A stretch of 64,000 bases of DNA from Salipiger mucosus DSM 16094 (GCF_000442255.1 NZ_KE557273.1:798949-862948); one strand, 5' to 3'; counted from the first letter of the stretch, positions 55,548 to 64,000 are shown. Numbers and translations are program-made. Notes: a model not told the origin generated them from the sequence alone.

Positions 55548-56156
55548 TCAGTTCAGCCCCATGTAGACGGCGAATTTCGCGTCGCCCGTGCCGCGGTTGA
55601 TGACCTCGACGACGTGGTCCCCGGCCAGGAAGGTGTTGACCGTGAGCGCCTGCGATGCGGGCGTCTGGGGCGCGAGACGCGAGCCGTCGGGATGAAAGAC
55701 CTGGTATTCGATCGCGGGATCGGTGTTCACGAACTCCACGTCGAGCGTCTGGCCCGCCCCGGCGCCCAGCACGTAGCGCGCGGAACTGCCGGGCGTGAGC
55801 GTGCCCGTGACCTGCTGGCCCGAGGTGCCGGTCGCGAAACGGATGACCTCGGTCGTGGTCGTGGGCTCTGCCGATGCGCTTGAGCCGCCCGAGGCCTGGC
55901 CCGACATCGTGACCTCGGCCCAGCTGCCATCGTTCGAGACGAGGCATCGCCAGGACGTGCCGCTGGCGTCCTCGAGCATCACCAGCGAATTGGCCTCGGA
56001 GAATTCGGTGCTCAGCACCGTGCCGCCCTGCGCACCCTGTTCACTACGCAGCGTGTCGATGCAACGATCGATGGAGTCCTGCCCCACGTCGGCGGCCTGC
56101 ACCGCGCCGGCCGCCAGCACCGCCCATGCCACCGTGGCGCCTGTTCTGATCTTCAT
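55548..56156 (-). CDS. Secreted protein with N-terminal Cys/DG domain and pre-peptidase-like domain
   Basis: Periplasmic or secreted protein of 202 aa with a Sec signal (residues 1-21, ends VQAAD). Residues 22-85 contain two cysteines and the motif SWRCLVSNDGSWAEVTM shared with the two lipoproteins downstream; residues 100-202 look like a small beta-sandwich (FATGTSGQQVTGTLTPGSS, ending KFAVYMGLN) similar to bacterial PPC-type domains. Separated from the GlsB-like gene by a single base, so co-transcribed. Confidence 0.7.
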   Translation of the reverse strand: MKIRTGATVAWAVLAAGAVQAADVGQDSIDRCIDTLRSEQGAQGGTVLSTEFSEANSLVMLEDASGTSWRCLVSNDGSWAEVTMSGQASGGSSASAEPTTTTEVIRFATGTSGQQVTGTLTPGSSARYVLGAGAGQTLDVEFVNTDPAIEYQVFHPDGSRLAPQTPASQALTVNTFLAGDHVVEVINRGTGDAKFAVYMGLN

Positions 56157-56284
56157 GGTCCCACCCTCTCAAGGTCCCAAGGTACTTCCGGCCCGCCGGA
56201 CGGGCGGACCGGGCTGCCAGACGGGCCGGCGCTCCCGAGCCGGCGTCGTCGCCCGGATGCATTGGCACCCGGGCTGCCGTCGTC

Positions 56285-57196
56285 TCAGCCGGCGGCGCGA
56301 CCCCGCGCTGCGGGCTGCGCCGCCGCGACGAGCTGCGCCCGGATCGCCGGCGGCACGAGGCGCGCCGAGGAGACGCGCGGGAGCGGCATCTCGGCGATGG
56401 TGCGTTCCTCGCCGTAAAGCTCGAGATACGCACCGTAGTTGTCGAAGGCCCGCCGCTGGACGTAGTCCACGTAGGTCTCGGCCGCCGCGCCGTTGGCGAG
56501 GATCACGTCGTGATCCTCGGTCTCGACATGGTAATAGGTCACCCGTTCGGGCAGGCTGCCCATCGGCTCCCAGGCGACGGTGGTGCCGTTGACCAGCGCG
56601 CCCGCGTTGATGGCAAGACCGTCAAGGATCAGTGCGTGGTCCGCCGTCAGCACGAGGTCACTGTGCGGCAGGCCTTTGCCGAGGGCACCAGCCGCGACGC
56701 GGACAGGGACGAACCGCTCGGCTGGGGTGAAGAGCTTGTGCACGGTCTGGCGCCCGAGCCATTTGACCGGAACGGTGCGACCGCTGGCGGTGGTCACGAG
56801 GTCGCCGACCTCAAGCGTCTCGACCGCGCGTTCGCCCTCTGGCGTTGCAATGAGCGTGCCGGCGGCGAAACAGATCGTGCTGTTCTCGTCGACGAAGGCC
56901 GGCCAGGCATCTCCGCCGCTCAAGGGCGTATCCGTCAGCCAGAGGTCCTCGAAATTGCCGCTGGTAAAGTTCACCGCGATTATCCCGCCGGCACCGTCGC
57001 TTCCCACGTATACGAACGTGTCCGTTGAACCCGTGATCGTGAACGAATCCCCGGCGCTCAAGGTATCGGGATCGGTATCCCCGACTGGGCCATCCGCGAT
57101 CTTGGTGATGATGATTGGTCCTCCAAGGACGAGATCCACGGCGGATTCGTTTCCGTCCGTATCGATGCCCGCGTTCGCGTAAACGCCTGTTGCCAT
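56285..57196 (-). CDS. Hint-domain protein
   Basis: Protein of 303 aa with a Hint (hedgehog/intein) domain at about residues 108-245: it opens with CFAAGTLIATPEGERAVETL, where the Cys is the processing nucleophile, and has the TADHALILDG block with the conserved histidine. Such proteins are frequent in Rhodobacteraceae, usually as secreted proteins with an N-terminal adhesin-like part, here residues 1-100. The Hint part may self-cleave. The C-terminal tail is alanine-rich. Confidence 0.85.
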   Translation of the reverse strand: MATGVYANAGIDTDGNESAVDLVLGGPIIITKIADGPVGDTDPDTLSAGDSFTITGSTDTFVYVGSDGAGGIIAVNFTSGNFEDLWLTDTPLSGGDAWPAFVDENSTICFAAGTLIATPEGERAVETLEVGDLVTTASGRTVPVKWLGRQTVHKLFTPAERFVPVRVAAGALGKGLPHSDLVLTADHALILDGLAINAGALVNGTTVAWEPMGSLPERVTYYHVETEDHDVILANGAAAETYVDYVQRRAFDNYGAYLELYGEERTIAEMPLPRVSSARLVPPAIRAQLVAAAQPAARGRAAG

Positions 57197-57338
57197 GGTT
57201 CGTATTCCTGCGTTTTCAAATGTCAGATCTATTTTGTTGAGTTGCTTCCTGCCGAGGGATTGTCCTCGCCCGAAACAGGCGTTGTGTGTTCAAGGGTCCG
57301 GGAAAGTTGATCCGTGAAAATCGTTTTCCCGATCGCTG

Positions 57339-57635
57339 TCACTGGATCGAGATGTCCATATGAAACCCGGAGGTCTTCCCGGTGTCGGCATCGTTGCCCA
57401 TCTGGTCGACACGGATGGCGTAGTGCCCGTTCGAGGGCAGGTCCACGGTGATGCTGTTGCCGTCCATCGGCCCCACGTAAATGGCCTCGCCCGAGGAGCC
57501 GGACGGCAGGATGTTGAAATAGACGGTGCCGTTGCGGTTGGACTCGTCGACGGTCAGTTCGACGAAAATCTCCTGGCCCGCCTTCGCGCCTGTGTCCGTG
57601 TCGATGAACCGCCTGCGCGGCGTTACCTTCTTCAT
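57339..57635 (-). CDS. Hypothetical small protein, PPC-like fold
   Basis: Protein of 98 aa without a signal peptide or cysteines. Predicted beta-rich (GTVYFNILPSGSSGEAIYVG, SNGHYAIRVDQMG), resembling a small pre-peptidase C-terminal type domain. Not recognised further. The ATG at 57635 has no clear ribosome binding site, so a slightly different start is possible. It is upstream of the Hint gene on the same strand with a 142-nt gap. Confidence 0.6.
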   Translation of the reverse strand: MKKVTPRRRFIDTDTGAKAGQEIFVELTVDESNRNGTVYFNILPSGSSGEAIYVGPMDGNSITVDLPSNGHYAIRVDQMGNDADTGKTSGFHMDISIQ

Positions 57636-57822
57636 TCATCGGCTGCATTCTGGCAATGAAATCAACTTTACCAAACGTCAGCACGAAAGGCGCCGGATCA
57701 GAACGGCAAAAATATGCGTTTCATCGAGAATCTTGCTTTGCGCGCGGTTTGTCTGACGCAATGCGGACGTCATGGGCCGTGGAGCAGCCGGACTGGGGCT
57801 TCTACGGATTGCGTCTGTCGTC

Positions 57823-58212
57823 TCAGACCATCACGGGCTGCATAGCGTCGATCCGGGTGCCCCGTATCAACTCTTTGGTGTGTTCGGGCTTGTCGCGACT
57901 GACGTAGTCGACAAGTTCCAGCGTCACTTCGTCGTTGTCCGGAAAGCGCACGAAAGAGGTGATCATCCCGAAGATCCAGACGACCCGGCCCTCCACGAAG
58001 ATGGGCTCATAGACGGTCATGTTGCCGGCCCCGCGGATGTTCGCCACGAACCGGAAGAAGAGCGCATTGCCGTCGAGCAGGCCCGAGGCGCGGACGTGAT
58101 CGCCCAGGGCCAGGCGCGCCATCCCGAGCCGCCGCAGATACTGGTCCAGCGTCATGTGGGCGAACTGGCGCTGGAGCATGTTGTGGCGCTTGTCCAGGAA
58201 GGCATCCGCCAT
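57823..58212 (-). CDS. Hypothetical protein, probably 5'-truncated
   Basis: Well-behaved frame of 129 aa (MADAFLDKRHNMLQRQFAHM, later FRFVANIRGAGNMTVYEPIF), soluble and not recognised. No ribosome binding site precedes the ATG at 58212, and only a few bases away the plus strand enters an L,D-transpeptidase gene that also lacks its start. The simplest reading is that one deletion removed the 5' ends of two divergent genes. Confidence 0.55.
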   Translation of the reverse strand: MADAFLDKRHNMLQRQFAHMTLDQYLRRLGMARLALGDHVRASGLLDGNALFFRFVANIRGAGNMTVYEPIFVEGRVVWIFGMITSFVRFPDNDEVTLELVDYVSRDKPEHTKELIRGTRIDAMQPVMV

Positions 58213-59100
58213 GGCCGAGGAATCCCGGGTCACGAGCTCGCGCCGGGGGAGTTCACCTGGCATCCCGAGCGGCAGCCCTACGGGCCGGTGGCCGTCGTGG
58301 TCTCGCTGGACGAACAGAGGGTGCACGTCTACCGCAACGGCGTGCGCATCGCGGTCTCGACCTGTTCGACCGGCAAGCAGGGCCATACAACTCCGACTGG
58401 CGTCTTCGTCGTGTTGCAGAAGGACCGCGACCACCGGTCCTCCACCTACAACAATGCGCCGATGCCGAACATGAACCGGCTGACCTGGGACGGCATCGCG
58501 CTGCACGCGGGCAACCTGCCGGGCTACCCGGCCTCGCACGGCTGCGTGCGCCTGCCGCTCGACTTCTCCGCGCGGCTCTTCGACGTCACGCACCTCGGCA
58601 CCCCGGTCATCATCGCGGACAGCCACACGGCGCCGTCTTCGGTCGTGCATCCCGGCATGATCCTGTCGGGCTACGCCGGGGATGAGTTCGAGCACGTGCT
58701 CGCAACGCTCGAGCCGAAGAAGCATCCCGCGGACTGGGCGCTTGACGAGGCGCACCCGGTGACCTCGATGATCGCCTCCTCGACCGACGAGCGCATCGTG
58801 ATCGTCGAGAACGACCGGGAGGTCGCACAGGGGCCGTTGGTCTGGGATGGGGCGCCGCTGGGCTCGCATGTCTACGTCCTGCGCGGTGCGCACGAGGAAG
58901 GGCAGGGCATGCACTGGGAGGCGCTGACCTATGGTGCCGACGGCAGCGACGGGATGCATGACCTGCGCCGGGTCAAGTCGGACGATGCCTTCGGCCAGAC
59001 GATGCGCAACTACGTCCATCCGGGCATGCTCTTCGTCTTCACCGACCTGCCGCTGCATCCCGACAGCCGGTCGGGCCGCGACTTCGTCATCATGTCGTGA
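58213..59100 (+). CDS. L,D-transpeptidase (YkuD family), 5' end missing
   Basis: Periplasmic peptidoglycan cross-linking enzyme with the catalytic motif SHGCVRLP near 58530. From about 58245 the reading GEFTWHPERQPYGPVAVVVS matches the usual beginning of the mature enzyme, but the expected signal peptide is absent: upstream the frame is antisense to the neighbouring gene. The end (RSGRDFVIMS) is intact. In-frame GTG codons within the domain could start a shorter, unexported protein. Probably inactive unless the start lies elsewhere. The left boundary is approximate. Confidence 0.72.
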   Translation, partial: GRGIPGHELAPGEFTWHPERQPYGPVAVVVSLDEQRVHVYRNGVRIAVSTCSTGKQGHTTPTGVFVVLQKDRDHRSSTYNNAPMPNMNRLTWDGIALHAGNLPGYPASHGCVRLPLDFSARLFDVTHLGTPVIIADSHTAPSSVVHPGMILSGYAGDEFEHVLATLEPKKHPADWALDEAHPVTSMIASSTDERIVIVENDREVAQGPLVWDGAPLGSHVYVLRGAHEEGQGMHWEALTYGADGSDGMHDLRRVKSDDAFGQTMRNYVHPGMLFVFTDLPLHPDSRSGRDFVIMS

Positions 59101-59110
59101 GGGGAATGCC

Positions 59111-59254
59111 ATGACCGAGACCCGCAATAAGATGGCCCTCCGAGCCGTGATTTGCGCGCTTCTGCCACTGGCCCTGTTGGCCTGCGTCGCCAAGGATCCC
59201 GGCGGCGAGGGCAACGTGCTGGCCGACGTCGCCGTGGCGGAGGCCGAAGGATGA
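59111..59254 (+). CDS. Very small lipoprotein
   Basis: Frame of 47 aa with a lipoprotein signal peptide (lipobox LLAC, Cys at about residue 25). It overlaps the next gene by 4 nt (ATGA) and starts 10 nt after the transpeptidase stop, with GGGGAA upstream. Position between two envelope genes supports translation; function unknown. Confidence 0.6.
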   Translation: MTETRNKMALRAVICALLPLALLACVAKDPGGEGNVLADVAVAEAEG

Positions 59255-59877
59255 TCCGGCGGTGGCTGCTGGCGGCTGGCCTGGTGGCGGCTGCGGGGCA
59301 GGGCAGTGCGCAGGAGGCCGAGGGACCGCGCGGCCTGTCGCGCGACCTTGGCACGGCGGACCGCGTGGCGGTGAGCGGCCTTTCGGGGCGGCTCAACATC
59401 CGCGAGGCGCCGGCGCTGGACGGCGCGATCGTCGACCGCGCGCGCGTCGGCACGCTCTTTGGCAACGCGGGCTGCGAGACGCGCGGCGCCCGCGATTGGT
59501 GCGAACTTTTGTTCCTCGATGACAGCGGCCGGCGCGGCTGGGCCGCGGCCGACTACCTCGCGCCCGCCACCGTGCGGACCCGCGCCGAAGCCGGCGAGTT
59601 CGACCGCATCGGCAAGCTGGATTGCATGCCGGCGGGCGAGGCCGACTGGACGCGATGCGATTTCGGCCTGGCGCAAGGGGGCGACGGGACGGCCGCGGTC
59701 GTGGTCTACCTTTCCGCCGAGACCGAACCGTTGCTGCTCTGGGATGGGGCATCGCTTTGGCTCGCCGAAGAGAGCGGCGACAGTCGGCTCGACGCGGTGG
59801 CCGAGGCCGAGGGCCTTGCGGTCTCGGTCGGGGGAGCTGAGATCGCGCTTCCATTGTCGGTTCTGACCGGGTCCTGA
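59251..59877 (+). CDS. SH3-domain secreted protein
   Basis: Secreted protein of 208 aa with a signal peptide (residues 1-20, ends GSAQE). A bacterial SH3 domain lies at about residues 40-100 (GRLNIREAPALDGAIVDR, GRRGWAAADYLAP), typical of cell-wall-associated proteins. The rest, with cysteines in GKLDCMPAGEADWTRCDFGLA represented here by its core, is not recognised. It forms a unit with the L,D-transpeptidase and the small lipoprotein. Confidence 0.78.
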   Translation: MIRRWLLAAGLVAAAGQGSAQEAEGPRGLSRDLGTADRVAVSGLSGRLNIREAPALDGAIVDRARVGTLFGNAGCETRGARDWCELLFLDDSGRRGWAAADYLAPATVRTRAEAGEFDRIGKLDCMPAGEADWTRCDFGLAQGGDGTAAVVVYLSAETEPLLLWDGASLWLAEESGDSRLDAVAEAEGLAVSVGGAEIALPLSVLTGS

Positions 59878-59899
59878 ACGCGCCGGCCGCGACGCCGGG

Positions 59900-62800
59900 T
59901 CAGCCGAAGCTGAAGTTGCGCGGGTCGTTCACCTCGGCGGCGGTCAGGTCGCCGGCCAGGAACAGGCGCCCGTGAGCGGCGAAGCGCAGTTCCACGCCGT
60001 CCTGTCGTTGCACGATGCTGACGTCTCCGAGCCCGTCGATCCCTGTCAGCGAGACGCGGATGCGGTCCTGACGCGGCTCGAAGTCGGTGATCGTGTCGCC
60101 CTGCGCGAGATGCCCCTCGTTGATTACGAAGATGTCGCCGCCCGCCCAACCTGTGACAGTGTCCGCGCCTTCGCCGCCGATCAGGCGGTCGCGCCCGATC
60201 TGGCCGTTGAGCACGTCGTCGCCCTCGCGCCCGCGCACCACGTCGTCGCCGTCGCTACCGAGCACGGTGTCGTCGCCGCGATCCCCGGACATGTAGTCGT
60301 CGCCGGCGTTGCCCTTGATGTAGTCGTCGCCCGACCAGCCGTAGATGCTGTCGCTGCCGTCGCCGCCATAGGCGGAATCGTCGCCCGCGAGTGCGTCGAT
60401 CCGGTCGTCGCCGCCCCCGGCGCGGATGACGTCGACCCGGTCGGTGCCCCGCAGCGGGTCGTCGGCGTCTGTGCCTGGCGGGGTTTCGTCGGGCGGTGTG
60501 GCCGTGCCGCCCTCGATCTCGAAGGTGATTTCCATGACCTCGAAGGGATGCAACTCGAGCGAGACGGTCGCGCTGTCGAACGCGACATCGGTCAGTCGCG
60601 CGCGCACGTCGTTCTCGTTGTAGTAGTAGCGCTGGCCTTTCACGAAGACCGAGTCCGCGGTCTGGTAGCCTTCGCCGGGCACGAAATGCACCCCGTCCGA
60701 GCTGTCGCCCGAGAGGTCGATGCCGACCTTCACGCCGCTGGCCGCGGTGAACTCGGGCACGAGGCGCGAGAAGTCGATGTCGAGGTCTACCACCTCGAGC
60801 GAGCGCGAGGCGACATAGACGACCGTCCTGTCGTTGCCCTCGTAGGCGTTGATCTCAACGGCAGGCTCGTCGGTGTTGAACTCCAACTCCAGCAGTTCCA
60901 GCCCCACGAGGCTCGAGGACATCAGGTCGAAGGTCGCGCCGTTGATCGTGTTGAGGATGCGGTCCTGTCCGTCGACGACAGGTGGCTCCTGCTGTCGGCC
61001 CGAGAGGTCGTTGTCGGTGTTGTGCTTGACCGGCCAGACGTGGGCCGTGTCGGTGCCCAGCTCGACCATGTTCTCGACCTGTTCGAGCATGACCGAAGCG
61101 GCGCGCATGCCGCCCTCGGTCACGTTGGTGGTGCGCACGTTCCACTCGGTGATCCAGACCTCGAGATCCTTGTCGAAGCGTTCGGTCCAGGTCGAGAGGT
61201 CGCGGTCGATGAAGCCCAGCTCGCCGCTGCTGTCGTCGAATTCCACCTCGGGGCGGGCGTAGTAGTAGTGCTCCACGACCCCGTCGATGACATCGCGCGC
61301 CTCGTCTCCGAGCTGGGCGATGATCTGCTGGTTCGAGCTGTCGACCCGCTGGGCGAAGGGGCGGTCGTCGACCGAGACGTGGAACTCGGACCCTGCAAAG
61401 GGCGAGCCCATCTGCACCACAACGCTGGGCTGGTCGCCCGCGGGGATCCCCGCCGCGTCGAGTCCGGCCCCAATGGCCCGCGCGGCGATATCGGCCTTGG
61501 TGCCGTATTCGGTCTCACCGATCTCCCAGTATTCGTTGCCGATCTCGAAGGCCTCGATCACGTCCCCGTAGTCGCGCATCGCGCGTTCGACGAAGGCCGC
61601 GATGTCGTCGGCATAGGCGCGGTATTCGGGGATGGTGAAGGCCTTGGTCGGGATCACCAGCGTGACCTGGATCGCGTCGCCCGTGCGACCGTCGCCGTCC
61701 GGGTCACGGGCATAGTCCAGCATCTCGACCAGCTCGTCGCGCAGTTCCATCTCGCCGTCCGCCCCGCGCTCCATCCGGACGATGTCGAGATATCCGTCGC
61801 CGTCTTCCTCCTCGAGCCCGCTGTCCGCCTGGCCGGCCGGGTAGCGCAGGTGCCGGATGTCCAACTCGTCCACGGCGAGTTGGTAGTTCTCGCTGGGGGC
61901 CCCTTGGTCGGTGTTGACGCTGAAGACCGCGTTCCCGCCGAAGAGGCCCGAGGTGACCTCTAGGCCGGTCGCGGTGGCCGAGCGCACCGCGAGGTCCGCG
62001 GAAATGCGCTCGGCGCCCTCGAGGGCGCCTCGGCCTTCCAGCACGATCTCGGTGTTCTCCGTTGTGTCGGCCTCGGCCTCTTCGGACTGCGTCGCGGGCG
62101 CGGGCGCGGGCGCGGGCGCCGCGAAGGGAGCCGATTGTGCCGGTTGCAGGTTGCCGATCCAATCTCCCGGGTCGGCAAGCGCGTCGGCGCTCGCGCCCTC
62201 GAGGATCGCAATCACCTCGCCGCCGAAGACCAGCACCGCGCCGGTGCCGTCCTCCGAGGCGACGATCTCGAGGTCCGTGGTGACCGCCTCCGCCGGAAGC
62301 GGCTCGCCGGCCGCGTCGAGCAGCGTGAGCGTCTCGCCAGTGCCATCGTGATCGACGATGGTGACAGGCGGGGCGCCCGCGCCGTCGAGCAGCACGATCT
62401 CGAAGGTGTCGTCCCCGACCGACCCGGCCACGATGTCCCCGGCATCGGCGCGCAGCGTGTCGTCGCCGCCGCCGCCCACCAGTGTGTCGCCGCGTGCATC
62501 CTCGGCGATCTCGTCATCCGTGCCGATCACGAGGTCGTCGCCTTCCTGGGCGTCGAGGTAGTCGTCGCCGCCCATGCCGTCGAGCGCGTCCGCCCCGGCG
62601 CCGGCGAAGATCTCGTCGTCGCCAGGCGTGCCTTCGAGCGAGTCATCGCCATCGTAATAGCCCGAGTCGCCGGGATTGAAGTTGCCGATCCAGATCGTCT
62701 GGTAGAACAGTTCGTCCGCAGTGTGCCCTTCGATCACGGCAACGACCTGGCTTCCGAAGTAGACGCCAGCACCCCTTCCGTCCGGAAGATCGCCGATACC

Positions 62801-63328
62801 CGACGAGGTAGGTGCCATCGAAGAAGGCCGATTTGGGGATCAGGTTACCCTCTTCGTCGAGGAAGTTCACCCGGTCGAAGGGGGCGTCGGGCGTCGGGCG
62901 GGAGAAGTCGAGATATGGATAACGACGGGCTCCGCCTCCGGACCGCCAAGCTGCACGTTGAATACATCCGCGCCGTCGCCGCCGGTCAATTCGTCTCCGT
63001 CAAAGCCCAGCAGCCAGTCATCGCCCGTGCCGCCGGCCAGCGTGTCCGGGTCCGCTTCGCCGTCGAGCGTGTCGTCGCCCGCGCCGCCTTCGAGCAGATC
63101 CTGTCCGCCGCCGCCAAGCAGCAGATCGTCCGCATCGCCGCCCGTGAGCGTGTCATCCCCCTCAGCGCCTTGCAGCGGATCGGCGCCCTCGGGGGCGGTT
63201 CCCGGGGACTCGATTTCGAGATCCATCGGCGGGCTGGCATCGCTCGCCTCGTCGTCGTCAGTGCCCCGTGTGATGTCGTAAAACGCCAAGCCCAAGAGAG
63301 CCGGCATCAAAATGGCAAACAGCAGCAT
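59900..63328 (-). CDS. RTX-flanked clan GH-A glycoside hydrolase (two frameshifts)
   Basis: Secreted calcium-binding glycosidase of about 1140 codons. From the ATG at 63328 (MLLFAILMPALLGLAF, a membrane or signal segment) it runs through RTX-like repeats (GGDADDLLLGGGGQD), a second RTX block (62700-62460), a TIM-barrel glycosidase of clan GH-A with the acid/base in AFEIGNEYWEIG and the nucleophile in EVWITEWNVRT, a beta domain and a C-terminal RTX block (60420-60120). Two one-base shifts break the frame near 62918 and near 62804, where GGG replaces the expected GG. The frame from 62818 alone encodes 972 aa. Closest families are GH51/GH39-like arabinofuranosidases or xylosidases; specificity unknown. 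Confidence 0.75.
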
Positions 63329-63396
63329 CTCGGAATTCCCCTTGGAAATCAGTCCGCCGGACCTCGCAACGAATTCCGAGACCATACAGCAAGACA

Positions 63397-63561
63397 CAAT
63401 TTGGCCAGATTTCTTTTGGCTGAACAGTCTGTTTCGCCCCCTGGGGCAATGAAGAAGCCGCCCGGGCACGCGAGAACGCTGCGCGAACGGTCGCACTATG
63501 TCGTGTCGCTGATCCGCCTTGACTTGTTGAAGATGTCCTCGGGGGAGGCGGCAATTTGGCC
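63397..63561 (+). repeat. 155-bp element copy A, opened at CAATTTGGCC
   Basis: One unit of 155 bp with its first 10 bases (CAATTTGGCC, 63397-63406) repeated at the other end (63552-63561). It contains CTGATCCGCC once, internally. The same circular sequence is present in opposite orientation at 63820-63984, opened at a different point. Confidence 0.85.
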
Positions 63562-63607
63562 CCCTCAGAACGAGCGATCGTAAGCGTTGGCTGCGCCCCA
63601 CGCGCGT

Positions 63608-64000
63608 TCAGCTTGACGGCGGGAAGTTCCACGGCAGGAGATCGTCGATCCGACCTTGCGGATAGCCAGCGGCGATGGCCTCAAGGGTGGCCTTGAGATA
63701 GGCGAATGGTTCGACGCCGTTGATCTTTGCGGTTTCGATCAGTGACGCGATGCGGCCCCAGGCCCTGCCGCCCTCGTCGTGACCGGCGAACAACGCATTT
63801 TTTCTGTTCAGAGCGATAGGGCGGATCAGCGACACGACATAGTGCGACCGTTCGCGCAGCGTTCTCGCGTGCCCGGGCGGCTTCTTCATTGCCCCAGGGG
63901 GCGAAACAGACTGTTCAGCCAAAAGAAATCTGGCCAAATTGCCGCCTCCCCCGAGGACATCTTCAACAAGTCAAGGCGGATCAGGTTTTCGACGCCGTTG
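63608..64000 (-). pseudogene. IS66 TnpC transposase C-terminus, interrupted by the 155-bp element
   Basis: From 63819 down to the stop at 63608 the frame reads PIALNRKNALFAGHDEGGRA and on to RIDDLLPWNFPPSS, typical of the IS66 TnpC end. The preceding residues NGVENLIR are encoded at 63976-64000, on the other side of the insertion. Read-through of the insertion ends at a stop within it (CAATGA), so the transposase is broken here. Confidence 0.75.
63820..63984 (-). repeat. 155-bp element copy B, opened at CTGATCCGCC, inside IS66 tnpC
   Basis: Read on the minus strand it begins and ends with CTGATCCGCC (plus-strand GGCGGATCAG at 63975-63984 and 63820-63829, 155 bp apart). It contains CAATTTGGCC once, internally. 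It is identical to copy A except for the point of opening. CTGATCCGCC is native to the transposase gene (codons for LIRP). Confidence 0.85.

Larger units (their letters stand above)
63580..64000 (-). mobile_element. IS66-family element, end at 63580, continues past the window
   Basis: The terminal sequence GTAAGCGTTGGCTGCGCC at 63580 has the GTAA end of IS66-family inverted repeats, and GAGCGATC just outside is a candidate 8-bp target repeat. Inside, the minus strand encodes the C-terminus of a TnpC transposase. The other end, and so the full length, is not visible. Confidence 0.75.

Noticed and set aside
62135..63583. 482-aa plus-strand open frame including the 155-bp repeat
   Set aside because: Mainly antisense to the glycosidase gene; only its end, in the 155-bp sequence, was worth separate attention.

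Overview
The window reads as chromosomal or chromid DNA of a high-GC marine alphaproteobacterium, most likely Rhodobacteraceae (Roseobacter group). The grounds are the GC-rich codon use, three complete TRAP transporter operons, several RTX proteins with a shared C-terminal secretion module, a Hint-domain protein and a Nit1C gene cluster. This placement is inference from gene content. No rRNA, tRNA or CRISPR array was seen.

Layout. 1-2.4 kb: phnD-phnC-phnE phosphonate ABC transporter (minus strand, phnE cut by the window edge) with a candidate Pho box. 2.8-5.8 kb: Calx-beta/RTX surface protein with a one-base frameshift. 5.8-13.9 kb: IclR regulator divergent from an operon of a DapA-type lyase, split DhaK/DhaL kinase, FAD-linked hydroxyacid oxidase and a TRAP transporter. 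Six related 15-bp palindromes lie between the regulator and the operon. 13.9-16.8 kb: LysR remnant and a cytoplasmic molybdopterin sulfoxide/N-oxide reductase. 16.9-23.1 kb: AraC regulator divergent from a TRAP transporter, pobA and a quinone-oxidoreductase-like MDR gene, probably 4-hydroxybenzoate uptake and use. 23.2-26.1 kb: a His-rich metal-linked set of PCuAC-like protein, FtsX-type permease, ATPase and Tat protein. 26.2-27.7 kb: phoA with a candidate Pho box.

27.9-36.1 kb: a complete Nit1C cluster (DsrE-like protein, nitrilase, radical SAM, acyltransferase, AIR-synthase-like, MSMEG_0570-like, flavoprotein, LnmK-like) divergent from a MocR regulator. 36.1-38.7 kb: a decayed locus in which five gene fragments are joined at three clean deletion junctions. 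38.9-44.3 kb: a small coiled-coil protein, then an unusual GntR-Ldh2 fusion protein with a third TRAP transporter.

44.7-63.3 kb is an accessory, surface-oriented region. It holds an MFS exporter, two RTX proteins that share a 513-bp 3' module (one a serralysin-type metalloprotease), an XRE-like regulator and a decayed copy of its 5' end, small lipoproteins, a Hint protein, an L,D-transpeptidase that has lost its 5' end, and a clan GH-A glycosidase with RTX repeats at both ends. The right edge holds the end of an IS66-family element. A 155-bp sequence occurs there twice, in inverted orientation and circularly permuted, each copy bounded by its own 10-bp direct repeat and one copy interrupting the IS66 transposase. 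This is the most unusual structure in the window, followed by the GntR-Ldh2 fusion.
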